Assembly (NCBI GenBank): GCA_900555615.1
Contig: USMB01000029.1
Coordinates: forward strand, 1 to 21,357
Direction: 5' to 3'
From: an uncultured Clostridium sp.
GTDB lineage: Bacteria; Bacillota; Clostridia; TANB77; CAG-508
DNA: 21,357 bases
Part shown: piece after piece, positions 1 to 6,979 of the stretch
How positions within the stretch are numbered: position 1 is the stretch's first letter
How the letters are laid out: every line of letters begins with the position of its first letter
Program-made: the position numbers and the translations under genes
The notes under the pieces: generated by a model
What the model saw: the letters and a program-made list of their open reading frames with translations, nothing else
What the model was told of the DNA's origin: nothing
Database searches by the model: none

Positions 1-375
1 TCCTGCTAAAAATGCAAAACATTTTGTTTCTTCTGATAATAACATTGCTCCTAAATTTCCATGTCCAAGTCCAACTTTTCTAACATCTGCAACAGAACCA
101 GGTATACAAAAAGCTTGTAATCCTTCTCCAATTGCTCTAGCAGCATCTGCAGCTTTTGTGCAACCTTTTTTTATTGCTATTGCAGCTCCTAATGTATATG
201 CCCATGCTGCATTTTCAAAACATATTGGTTGTACTCCTTTTACTATTTCATATGGATTAAATCCTTTATCTGTACATATTTTTAATGCATCTTCAAAATC
301 TTTTATTCCGTATTTTTCCATTACTGGTTTGATTTGGTCAATTCTTCTTTCATAACTTTCAAATGTTACTGCCAT
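1..375 (-). CDS. GGGtGRT family protein, N-terminal part (runs off the window)
   Basis: The frame is open for 125 codons from the ATG at 375 to the window edge, so only the N-terminal part is seen; from memory the family is about 330 residues. The visible protein starts MAVTFESYERRIDQIKPVME and contains GVQPICFENAAWAYTLGAA and a Gly-rich VGLGHGNLGAMLLSEE stretch, which I recognise as the GGGtGRT protein family. Its biochemical role is unknown. The family is usually found next to an iron-sulfur scaffold gene, and that gene lies two genes upstream here. The start follows an AAGGAGG site at 382-388 inside the end of the upstream gene, and the upstream TAA directly abuts this ATG, so translation is probably coupled. 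The family call is from recalled sequence patterns; any link to Fe-S metabolism is inference from context. Confidence 0.8.
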   Translation of the reverse strand, partial: MAVTFESYERRIDQIKPVMEKYGIKDFEDALKICTDKGFNPYEIVKGVQPICFENAAWAYTLGAAIAIKKGCTKAADAARAIGEGLQAFCIPGSVADVRKVGLGHGNLGAMLLSEETKCFAFLAG

Positions 376-792
376 TTAATCTTCCTCCTTTAATATATTC
401 TCCAAATTGTTTATTATTTCATTTATATCTGTATATGGAATAATTTTTAATCTATTATTACCTCTAAGCATTGTTGTAATTTTTGGTGTTACATTTTTAT
501 CATAAACACATATTATTCTTTTATTGTGGCTATCTGCATAACCAAGTTCATATCCAACTCCTAATGATGGAACAGTTACCTCTGCAAAAACTAAATCTGC
601 TTGGCTTAATCTATTTAGTAAACTTTCAAAAACTTCATTATCTGAAACGCTCTCTTCACGAATTAGTACATTATCATCCGCTACTTCTTCATCTAAGACA
701 TTGCCAAACTTTGTTAGCTCTTTTACTAACTTTTTATATGATTCTAATTTTTGTCTTCCACCATATATTGAACCAGAAAAATAAATATTCAT
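376..792 (-). CDS. DNPH1/Rcl-like 2'-deoxynucleoside 5'-phosphate N-hydrolase
   Basis: A 138-residue protein of the nucleoside 2-deoxyribosyltransferase fold. Two stretches match the DNPH1 (Rcl) subgroup closely: the N-terminal YFSGSIYGGRQ (residues 4-14), the phosphate/sugar-binding loop, and AEVTVPSLGVGYELG (70-84). Glu82 in GYELG corresponds to the catalytic glutamate of the family, and Asp66 in the QADLVFAEV strand is also conserved. DNPH1 enzymes cleave the N-glycosidic bond of deoxynucleoside 5'-monophosphates to free base and deoxyribose 5-phosphate, a nucleotide-pool cleaning role in the cytoplasm. Length fits the family. The ribosome site AGAAGG precedes the start. It sits between the Fe-S scaffold and GGGtGRT genes with short or no gaps, so it is co-transcribed. 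Substrate choice (purine or modified dNMP) cannot be read from the sequence. Confidence 0.83.
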   Translation of the reverse strand: MNIYFSGSIYGGRQKLESYKKLVKELTKFGNVLDEEVADDNVLIREESVSDNEVFESLLNRLSQADLVFAEVTVPSLGVGYELGYADSHNKRIICVYDKNVTPKITTMLRGNNRLKIIPYTDINEIINNLENILKEED

Positions 793-806
793 ACTTTACC
801 TTCTTA

Positions 807-1499
807 TTATTGTTTTCTTGGATCTATTTTCTTAACAGCTTCGTCAAATCTTCCATATGTTCCTGAAGCTTTTTCTATAGCTTCCATTGGATCCATTCCT
901 TTTTTGATGTTATCCATCATTTTTCCCATATGAACATATTTATAACCAATTATTTGATCATCTTTATCTAATCCAAGTTCTACTATGTATCCTTCTGTTA
1001 ATTGTAAATATCTTGGTCCTTTTAATGTGCTTGAATAAATTGTTCCAACTTGTGATGTATGTCCTTTTCCTAAATCTTCAAGTCCAGCTCCTACTGGAAG
1101 TCCACCTTCTGAGAAAGCTGTTTGAGTTCTACCATATACTATTTGTAAGAATAATTCTCTCATAGCAGTATTTATAGCATCACAAACTAAATCTGTGTTT
1201 AATGCTTCTAATATTGTTTTTCCTGTTAAAATTTCTCCTGCCATTGCAGCTGAATGTGTCATTCCTGAACATCCTATTGTTTCAATTAATGCTTCTTGAA
1301 TTATTCCATCCTTTACATTTAATGTTAATTTACAAGCTCCTTGTTGTGGTGCACACCATCCAATACCATGTGTTAATCCTGATATATCTTTTATATCTTT
1401 TGCTTTTACCCATTTTCCTTCTTCTGGAATTGGTGCTGGTCCATGGTCTACTCCTTTTGCAACACGGCACATATTTTCTAATTCTTTTGAATAAATCAT
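807..1499 (-). CDS. Iron-sulfur cluster assembly scaffold protein (IscU/NifU N-terminal type)
   Basis: A 230-residue protein related to the NifU N-terminal/IscU scaffold family, which assembles [2Fe-2S] or [4Fe-4S] clusters on cysteines before transfer to apoproteins. The strongest signature is TIGCSGMTHSAAMAGEILTGKT, like the GC...S...GKT block of IscU. Cysteines at 11, 49, 56, 77 and 106 include plausible ligands. The protein is about 80-100 residues longer than classical IscU, with a C-terminal region of unknown role that I recall in the variant paired with GGGtGRT proteins. I place the start at 1499, not at the ATG at 1517: AAAGGAG lies just upstream of 1499, while nothing like a ribosome site precedes 1517. 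The 1517 ATG would overlap the upstream stop as ATGA, so six extra residues remain possible. Confidence 0.8.
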   Translation of the reverse strand: MIYSKELENMCRVAKGVDHGPAPIPEEGKWVKAKDIKDISGLTHGIGWCAPQQGACKLTLNVKDGIIQEALIETIGCSGMTHSAAMAGEILTGKTILEALNTDLVCDAINTAMRELFLQIVYGRTQTAFSEGGLPVGAGLEDLGKGHTSQVGTIYSSTLKGPRYLQLTEGYIVELGLDKDDQIIGYKYVHMGKMMDNIKKGMDPMEAIEKASGTYGRFDEAVKKIDPRKQ

Positions 1500-1513
1500 T
1501 TTTATTGCTCCTT

Positions 1514-2179
1514 TCATTTATTACATAATATTTGGTTTTTTATTTTACTTTTTTCTTGTTTTGTCGCAAGATATTCAACCTTTTGAGTTTCTTTAAAATC
1601 TGTTGTTTCATATGTTATTATATTTGTTTGTCTTTTTTGATAAATGCCTGAATCATACTCTTCATCTTTTTTTCTGCTTGGTCTTCTATTGGCTATATAT
1701 TGTTCTATTGCATTTTTCTCTTTTCTGCTATGTGGTTCTATATGTAAATACTTATTTCTCCAAAATATGTGGTGATCATAATATTCATCTTGACCACCTA
1801 ATAAATTATCATAATTGTATTCCACTTTGAACCTGTTGTTTTTTATTGATATTGTTATATTAGACCATATTTTTTGGCCAGTTTTAGCAAATTCATCTCT
1901 TAAGAGCTTTAATTCGTCATATAACAAATCCACTAGCTTCATGTACTCTTCTTCTTCAATATCATATTTAAACGGAACTTCATATACATTTATAAATTTT
2001 CTTTTTAAAATTCCTTTTGGCAAAAAGTAAAAATACATTTCACCTGTTTGAACTTTTCCAAGTCTATCAATAATTGATGCATAAAGGTATAATTCATCCC
2101 ATCTTCCAGGGACAGCATAGAATATTTTTTTCTGTATTTCTTCATATATTTCTTTTATCTTTTTAGTATTATTTAACAA
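1514..2179 (-). CDS. YezG-like (DUF600) antitoxin/immunity protein, orphan
   Basis: A 221-residue protein that looks like the YezG/DUF600 immunity family: an N-terminal helix (KIKEIYEEIQKKI), then PGRWDELYLYASIID, GEMYFYFLPKG and INVYEVPFKY, the conserved beta-rich pattern of this fold. YezG-type proteins neutralise cognate LXG or polymorphic nuclease toxins in the cytoplasm. Family members are near 150 residues; this one has a roughly 60-residue charged, Lys/Glu-rich C-terminal tail from about residue 155 with no recognisable domain. The start is TTG at 2179 with GGGTG about seven bases upstream, and the stop overlaps the alternative ATG of the next gene. No toxin gene is adjacent, which is odd for an immunity protein. 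It may have been recruited to another role. Family call moderate; function not assigned. Confidence 0.65.
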   Translation of the reverse strand: MLNNTKKIKEIYEEIQKKIFYAVPGRWDELYLYASIIDRLGKVQTGEMYFYFLPKGILKRKFINVYEVPFKYDIEEEEYMKLVDLLYDELKLLRDEFAKTGQKIWSNITISIKNNRFKVEYNYDNLLGGQDEYYDHHIFWRNKYLHIEPHSRKEKNAIEQYIANRRPSRKKDEEYDSGIYQKRQTNIITYETTDFKETQKVEYLATKQEKSKIKNQILCNK

Positions 2180-2192
2180 CTCTTTTCACCCT

Positions 2193-3725
2193 TTATTTTA
2201 CAAGAATACTTTCTCCTGTCATTTCTGCTGGTTTTTCAATTCCTAATAATTCTAACATTGTTGGTGCTAAATCTGCAAGTTTTCCTTCTTTTATTTTTAA
2301 GTTTTCATTTTCTGTAACTAGTATAAGTGGTACAGGGTTTGTGGTATGAGCAGTATGTGGTTCTCCAGTTTTATAATCAATCATTTGCTCACAGTTTCCA
2401 TGATCAGCTGTTATTAACATTGTTCCATGATGTGCAAGTATTGCATCTACTACTTTTCCTACACATTCATCTATTGTTTCTACTGCTTTTATTGCTGCTG
2501 GTAAACTTCCTGTATGTCCAACCATATCAGGATTAGCATAATTTAATATAATTGTATCATATTTATTTGCATTTATTGCATCTATTACTTTTTCAGTAAC
2601 TTCGCATGCACTCATCTCTGGTTGCATATCATATGTTGCAACTTTTGGTGATGGTACTAATATCCTATCTTCACCAGGATATTGTTTTTCTTCTCCCCCG
2701 TTAAAGAAAAATGTAACATGAGCATATTTTTCTGTTTCTGCTATACGAAGTTGTGTTAATCCATTCTTTCCGACAATTTCTCCAAATGTATTTACTAATG
2801 GTTCTTTCTTAAATGCAATTTTTACATTTGGCATTGTTTCATCATAATTTGTGAAACATACAAAATAAGTATCCATTTTTTTAGTTTCAAATTCATTAAA
2901 ATCTTTGTCAACTATTGCTCTTGTTATTTCTCTAGCTCTATCAGGCCTAAAGTTAAAAAATATTACTGAATCATGTTCTTGTATTGTTGCAATAGGTGTA
3001 TCTCCATTACATATTACTGTTGGTTCAACAAATTCATCAAATACTTCTTTTTGATAAGAATCTTCTATTGCAATTGTTGCTGATGTGGCTTTATTACCTT
3101 CACCATTTACAAGTGCATCATAACATTTTTTAACTCTATCCCATCTTTTATCTCTATCCATTGCATAATATCTTCCTGATAAACTTGCGATTTTTCCAAC
3201 ACCTTTTTCTCTCATTTTTTCTTCTAATTGAGTAATATATCCTTCTGCTGATGCTGGTGGTGTGTCTCTACCATCTAAGAAGCAATGTACATATACATTT
3301 TCAAAATCTCTTCTTTTTGCCATTTCAAGTAATCCATATAAATGGCGATTATGACTATGAACGCCTCCATCTGATAAAAGACCTAATATATGCAATTTTG
3401 AATTATATTTCTTGCAATTTTCAATTGCTTCTATAAACTCTGGGATTGCAAAGAAATCACCATCTTCTATAGATTTTGTAATTTTAGTTAACTCTTGATA
3501 TACAATTCTTCCTGCTCCTATGTTAGTATGGCCTACTTCTGAATTACCCATTTGACCATCTGGTAATCCTACTTTTAAACCACTTGTATATATTTTTGTC
3601 GTTTGATACTTTTTCATAAGTTTATCTATATTAGGTGTATTGGCTAACTTAACTGCATTTCCATCTGTCTTTTCGTTAATTCCAAAACCATCTAATATCA
3701 TTAGCATTACTGGCTTTTTTTCCAT
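2193..3725 (-). CDS. gpmI: 2,3-bisphosphoglycerate-independent phosphoglycerate mutase
   Basis: Interconverts 3- and 2-phosphoglycerate using two Mn ions and a phosphoserine intermediate. Counting from the ATG at 3725 (510 residues, normal length), the metal ligand Asp12 (LDGFG), the catalytic Ser62 (GNSEVGH), His123 (GGVHSHNRH) and Arg153/Asp154 (LDGRDTPP) all fall where Bacillus enzymes have them. A C-terminal ADHGNCEQM metal motif is intact, so the enzyme should be active. An ATG three codons earlier (3734) directly abuts the AAAGGA site and is a worse start; from 3725 the spacing is nine bases. Upstream lies the repeat at 3756-3788, separating it from tpiA. It is the last canonical glycolytic gene of the operon; no enolase gene follows. 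Confidence 0.97.
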   Translation of the reverse strand: MEKKPVMLMILDGFGINEKTDGNAVKLANTPNIDKLMKKYQTTKIYTSGLKVGLPDGQMGNSEVGHTNIGAGRIVYQELTKITKSIEDGDFFAIPEFIEAIENCKKYNSKLHILGLLSDGGVHSHNRHLYGLLEMAKRRDFENVYVHCFLDGRDTPPASAEGYITQLEEKMREKGVGKIASLSGRYYAMDRDKRWDRVKKCYDALVNGEGNKATSATIAIEDSYQKEVFDEFVEPTVICNGDTPIATIQEHDSVIFFNFRPDRAREITRAIVDKDFNEFETKKMDTYFVCFTNYDETMPNVKIAFKKEPLVNTFGEIVGKNGLTQLRIAETEKYAHVTFFFNGGEEKQYPGEDRILVPSPKVATYDMQPEMSACEVTEKVIDAINANKYDTIILNYANPDMVGHTGSLPAAIKAVETIDECVGKVVDAILAHHGTMLITADHGNCEQMIDYKTGEPHTAHTTNPVPLILVTENENLKIKEGKLADLAPTMLELLGIEKPAEMTGESILVK

Positions 3726-3755
3726 TTTCAACATTCCTTTCTGTTAATTTGAAGG

Positions 3756-3788
3756 TGTTAATTTGGGGTCGGTCCTTTTTTTAGCATT
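3756..3788. repeat. Half-copy of a REP-like palindromic repeat (copy A)
   Basis: This 33-base stretch is identical to 6858-6890 except for one base (3782 T versus 6884 G). It carries only one arm, GGGTCGGTCC plus a T run (3766-3782); the matching arm present beside the other copy is absent. The repeat overlaps the 3' end of tpiA: its AGCATT and T run supply the last Cys codon and the TAA stop of tpiA on the minus strand. A short extra TGTTAATTT at 3742-3750 duplicates the repeat edge. Confidence 0.8.
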
Positions 3789-4533
3789 CATAATTTACTA
3801 TTTTTGCAAATTCGTCTGCCTTTAAACTAGCTCCTCCTACAAGTCCTCCATCTATATCTGACATTTCAAATAATTCTTTGGCATTTGCTGATTTTACGCT
3901 TCCGCCGTACTGTATTATAACTCCATTTGCCTCGTTTTGTCCATACATTTCGGCTATTTTTTTTCTAATTTGCATAATTGTTGAATTTGCATCTTCTTTT
4001 GTTGCTGTTTTTCCAGTTCCGATTGCCCATATTGGCTCATATGCTACTATTATCTTTTCTAATTCAGATGCAGGTATTCCTTCAAATGCTTTTTCTACTT
4101 GACTTGTAACAATTTGCTCTGTTTGACCGTTTTCTCTTTGTTCTAATGTTTCTCCAACACATACTATTGGTTTTAATCCATGTGCTAATGCAGATTTTAT
4201 CTTTTTATTTACTGTTTCATCTGTTTCAGCAAAATATTGTCTTCTCTCAGAATGCCCTATTATAACATATTCTACACCTATTGATTTTAGCATTGGTGCA
4301 GAAACTTCTCCTGTATATGCACCTTTTTCTTCCCAATGCATGTTTTGTGCACCTATTTTTATGTTTGTTCCTTGTACATGTAATAATGCATAAAATAAAT
4401 CTGTATATGGAACACATAATATTACTTCATTTTTTGTGTCTTTAACAAGGGGTGCAAGCTCTTGTATAAAATTTATTGCTTCATTTGGAAGCATATTCAT
4501 TTTCCAGTTTCCTGCTATTACCTTTCTTCTCAT
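3781..4533 (-). CDS. tpiA: Triosephosphate isomerase
   Basis: Interconverts dihydroxyacetone phosphate and glyceraldehyde 3-phosphate in the cytoplasm. All active-site parts are visible: AGNWKMN with Lys11, IIGHSERR with His94, VAYEPIWAIGTGKTA with Glu166 and flexible loop 6, and a C-terminal YGGSVKSANA and GGLVGGASL phosphate-binding region. At 250 residues it is full length. The ATG at 4533 shares one base with the upstream TAA (TAATG), indicating coupled translation, with AAGGAGG about eleven bases upstream inside the preceding gene. The final codons lie inside the repeat at 3756-3788, so the C-terminus (NYEC) may have been set by insertion of that element. Confidence 0.97.
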   Translation of the reverse strand: MRRKVIAGNWKMNMLPNEAINFIQELAPLVKDTKNEVILCVPYTDLFYALLHVQGTNIKIGAQNMHWEEKGAYTGEVSAPMLKSIGVEYVIIGHSERRQYFAETDETVNKKIKSALAHGLKPIVCVGETLEQRENGQTEQIVTSQVEKAFEGIPASELEKIIVAYEPIWAIGTGKTATKEDANSTIMQIRKKIAEMYGQNEANGVIIQYGGSVKSANAKELFEMSDIDGGLVGGASLKADEFAKIVNYEC

Positions 4534-5087
4534 TATTGTATTAGCCTCCTTTTTATAACTTCTAACAAATTATTCTTTGCAACTTCTGTATAATCATTTA
4601 TAAATACATAATTAAATTGTTTTCTCAAATTTTCATTTGTAGTATATTCTTCTATATGTTCATCTATTTCTTGTAATCGTTTCTTTTCAATTTCTATCGG
4701 TAGATTTCTGTTTCTTAGTTCCTGTTTTGCTCTTTCAATATCTTTTGGAATCATATAAATAGAAAATACATCTTTAGCATATTTTTTAAAATCATATATT
4801 GTATTATAGTGTACTTCTGTAACTTGATTTTTATCAGATTCAAGCTCATTTTTCATATATGCATATTGTGCTCCCAAAAACTCAAAATCTACTACTATTT
4901 TATTTTCTTTTTTCAGTTTTTCAAATTCTTCTTCGTTTACAAATCTCTTATCTATTCCATCTATTTCGCCTTTTCTTTTAGCTCTAGTGGTTACTATAAC
5001 TAAATTCTCGAAGCCTAATTCTTCTGAAATTACATTCTTAAAAAAAGATTTTCCTGTTCCTGTTACGCCTGATAATGTTACTATCAT
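4533..5087 (-). CDS. Guanylate-kinase-like P-loop nucleotide kinase
   Basis: A 184-residue P-loop protein with the Walker A motif GVTGTGKS (residues 7-14) near the N-terminus, followed by VTTRAKRKGEIDGIDKRFVNEEEF, which copies the GMP-binding block of guanylate kinase (TTR..R.GE.DG.d..F). Guanylate kinase phosphorylates GMP with ATP. The middle of the protein is divergent and the usual VLLDID strand is not obvious, so this may be a paralogue with another substrate rather than the essential housekeeping enzyme. It overlaps the upstream Nudix gene by four bases (ATGA) and the downstream tpiA by one, so it is embedded in the glycolytic operon. Function beyond 'nucleotide or small-molecule kinase' is inference. 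Confidence 0.78.
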   Translation of the reverse strand: MIVTLSGVTGTGKSFFKNVISEELGFENLVIVTTRAKRKGEIDGIDKRFVNEEEFEKLKKENKIVVDFEFLGAQYAYMKNELESDKNQVTEVHYNTIYDFKKYAKDVFSIYMIPKDIERAKQELRNRNLPIEIEKKRLQEIDEHIEEYTTNENLRKQFNYVFINDYTEVAKNNLLEVIKRRLIQ

Positions 5088-5641
5088 CTTTCTACCTTTC
5101 TTGAATCTTTATTATTATAAATATTTCTAACTTTTTCGAATACTTCTTCATAATCATAGTTTTTAGGAAATTTAGTTCTTCCACTTTTTATTAATTCAAA
5201 CGTTTCTTCTAATGGTAGCCAAACAATCTTGTCAATCTCTTCTTTTTGAATTATTACATAAGATGAATTTCTTTTTAAGCAATATGCCGTAATTAAAAAA
5301 TGTAATTTTTTTTCACCACTTTCTAATTCGAAGGGTAAGCCATCTTTTGTTATTTTTATTACATTCATAGCTTCCTCTGTTTTGATTCCTAACTCTTCTC
5401 CAAGTTCTCTTATCATTGCTTGAGTTTGAGTTTCATCTCCATCAACATGGCCTGAACATAAATCTAATTTTCCAGGAGTAAGGCCCTTATTTACTCTTTT
5501 TTCAATAAGGACTTCTCCCTTCTCATTTATCACAAAACATGTAACACCTTTAAGCCATTCATCTTCTGATATATTTAATTCTTGTCTTTTATCTATTTTT
5601 CTTGTTAACTCTCCATCTTTGTTATAAACATTATATAGCAT
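5084..5641 (-). CDS. Nudix hydrolase, isopentenyl-diphosphate-isomerase-like group
   Basis: A 185-residue Nudix protein with an intact Nudix box at residues 64-86 (GHVDGDETQTQAMIRELGEE then LGI), matching G-x5-E-x7-REL-x-EE-x-GI, so the Mg-binding glutamates are present. The start, with a YNKDGELT stretch, and the layout around the box resemble the IDI-1/YfcD-type subgroup, whose members hydrolyse nucleoside or prenyl diphosphates. The exact substrate is unknown. It lies 15 bases after pgk, with AAAGGATG before the ATG, and overlaps the kinase-like gene downstream by four bases. Together with that gene it forms a nucleotide-handling pair inserted between pgk and tpiA. Confidence 0.85.
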   Translation of the reverse strand: MLYNVYNKDGELTRKIDKRQELNISEDEWLKGVTCFVINEKGEVLIEKRVNKGLTPGKLDLCSGHVDGDETQTQAMIRELGEELGIKTEEAMNVIKITKDGLPFELESGEKKLHFLITAYCLKRNSSYVIIQKEEIDKIVWLPLEETFELIKSGRTKFPKNYDYEEVFEKVRNIYNNKDSRKVER

Positions 5642-5656
5642 TTTTTATACATCCTT

Positions 5657-6841
5657 TTATTTATCTTGTAAACATTCTATTCCAGGTAATTTCTTTCCTT
5701 CTAAGAATTCTAGTGAAGCTCCTCCACCAGTTGAAATATGTGTCATTTTATCAGCTAATCCAGCTTTTTCAACTGCAGCTGCAGAATCTCCACCACCAAT
5801 TATTGTTGTTGCATCTAATTCTGCTAAAGCATGAGCAATAGCATTTGTTCCAATTGCAAATTGGTCAAATTCGAATAAACCTAAAGGTCCATTCCATACA
5901 ACTGTTTTTGCTGATTTTAATTCATCTTTAAACATTTCAATTGTTTTTTCTCCAATGTCAAATCCTTCCCATCCTTCTGGAATTTCTGTCCAAGCTACTG
6001 TTTTACTTTCTGTATCTGGTTTGAATTCTTTTCCAATCTTTGTATCAACTGGTAATAAGAATTTTACACCTTTTTCTTTAGCTTTATTCATTAAGCTTAA
6101 TGCTAAATCACATTTGTCTGGTTCACACAAAGAATTTCCAACTTCATATCCTTGTGCTTTGAAGAATGTATAGGCCATTCCTCCGCCAATCATTAATGTA
6201 TCAACTTTTTCTAATAAACTATCAATAACTCCTATTTTATCAGAAACTTTTGCACCACCTAATATTGCAACAAATGGTCTTTCTGGATTATTTAAAGCAT
6301 CACCTAAGAATTTTAATTCTTTTTCAATTAAGAATCCTGAAACTGATGGTAAATAATGAGAAATTCCTTCTGTTGAAGCATGTGCTCTATGTGCTGTTCC
6401 AAATGCATCATTAACAAATACTTCTGCCATACTTGCTAATTCTTTTGCAAATTCTGGATCATTATCTGTTTCTTCTCTATGAAATCTAACATTTTCAAGC
6501 AACATTACTTGACCTTCTTGTAGATTTGCAGCCAATGTTTTTGCACTTTCTCCAATAACATCTTTAGCCATTAAAACTTCTTGACCTAGTAGTCTTGATA
6601 ATTCTTTAGCTACTGGAGCTAGAGAAAATTCAGGCTTAAATTCTCCCTTTGGTCTTCCTAAATGTGAAGCTAAAATTATTTTACAATTTTGTTCAATTAA
6701 ATATTTAATAGTTGGTAATGCTGCAACTATTCTTCTGTTATCTGTAATATTTTGATTTTCATCCATTGGAACATTAAAATCACATCTTACAAATACTTTT
6801 TTTCCTCTTAAATCTATATCTTTTACTGTTTTTTTACTCAT
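5657..6841 (-). CDS. pgk: Phosphoglycerate kinase
   Basis: Transfers the acyl phosphate of 1,3-bisphosphoglycerate to ADP in glycolysis. At 394 residues it is full length. Visible family marks are the N-terminal VFVRCDFNVP block (17-25), SHLGRPKG (59-66), LLENVRFHREE, GGAKVSDK, the TVVWNGPLG loop and the C-terminal nucleotide-binding IIGGGDSAAAVEKAG. The ATG at 6841 follows AGAGAGGAAG. Upstream lies a 138-base gap from gap that holds two hairpins (6868-6910 and 6931-6969), so pgk expression may depend on how these structures affect read-through or mRNA processing. Confidence 0.97.
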   Translation of the reverse strand: MSKKTVKDIDLRGKKVFVRCDFNVPMDENQNITDNRRIVAALPTIKYLIEQNCKIILASHLGRPKGEFKPEFSLAPVAKELSRLLGQEVLMAKDVIGESAKTLAANLQEGQVMLLENVRFHREETDNDPEFAKELASMAEVFVNDAFGTAHRAHASTEGISHYLPSVSGFLIEKELKFLGDALNNPERPFVAILGGAKVSDKIGVIDSLLEKVDTLMIGGGMAYTFFKAQGYEVGNSLCEPDKCDLALSLMNKAKEKGVKFLLPVDTKIGKEFKPDTESKTVAWTEIPEGWEGFDIGEKTIEMFKDELKSAKTVVWNGPLGLFEFDQFAIGTNAIAHALAELDATTIIGGGDSAAAVEKAGLADKMTHISTGGGASLEFLEGKKLPGIECLQDK

Positions 6842-6857
6842 TTTTATACTTCCTCTC

Positions 6858-6910
6858 TGTTAATTTGGGGTCGGTCCTTTTTTGAGCATTGCGAAAAAAA
6901 GGACCGACCC
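6858..6910. repeat. REP-like perfect palindrome (copy B)
   Basis: GGGTCGGTCC followed by six T (6868-6883) is matched exactly by six of seven A plus GGACCGACCC (6895-6910), giving a 16-bp perfect stem around a loop of about 11 bases. The left part, 6858-6890, is repeated at 3756-3788 with one mismatch. A GGG..GGTCC-T-run / A-run-GGACC..CCC palindrome resembles, from memory, the REP elements mobilised by RAYT (Y1/IS200-like) transposases in Bacillota. No transposase is in this window, so that link is inference. In the minus-strand mRNA it forms a strong hairpin just ahead of the pgk ribosome site. Confidence 0.82.
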
Positions 6911-6930
6911 TATTTTCACAACTATTAAAA

Positions 6931-6969
6931 GGCTAGAGGTCAGACATTATCTTCTCTAAACCCCTAACC
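6931..6969 (-). promoter_or_regulatory. RNA hairpin between gap and pgk (attenuator or processing stem)
   Basis: On the minus strand GGTTAGGGGT pairs with ACCTCTAGCC over all ten positions, using two G-U pairs. On the plus strand the same positions are A-C mismatches, so the structure makes sense only as RNA in the operon direction. It is followed by TTTTAATAG, a weak U-tract. It lies ten bases after the gap stop and could partly terminate transcription or protect the 3' end of a gap-only mRNA. Confidence 0.5.
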
Positions 6970-6979
6970 TAATTTATAT

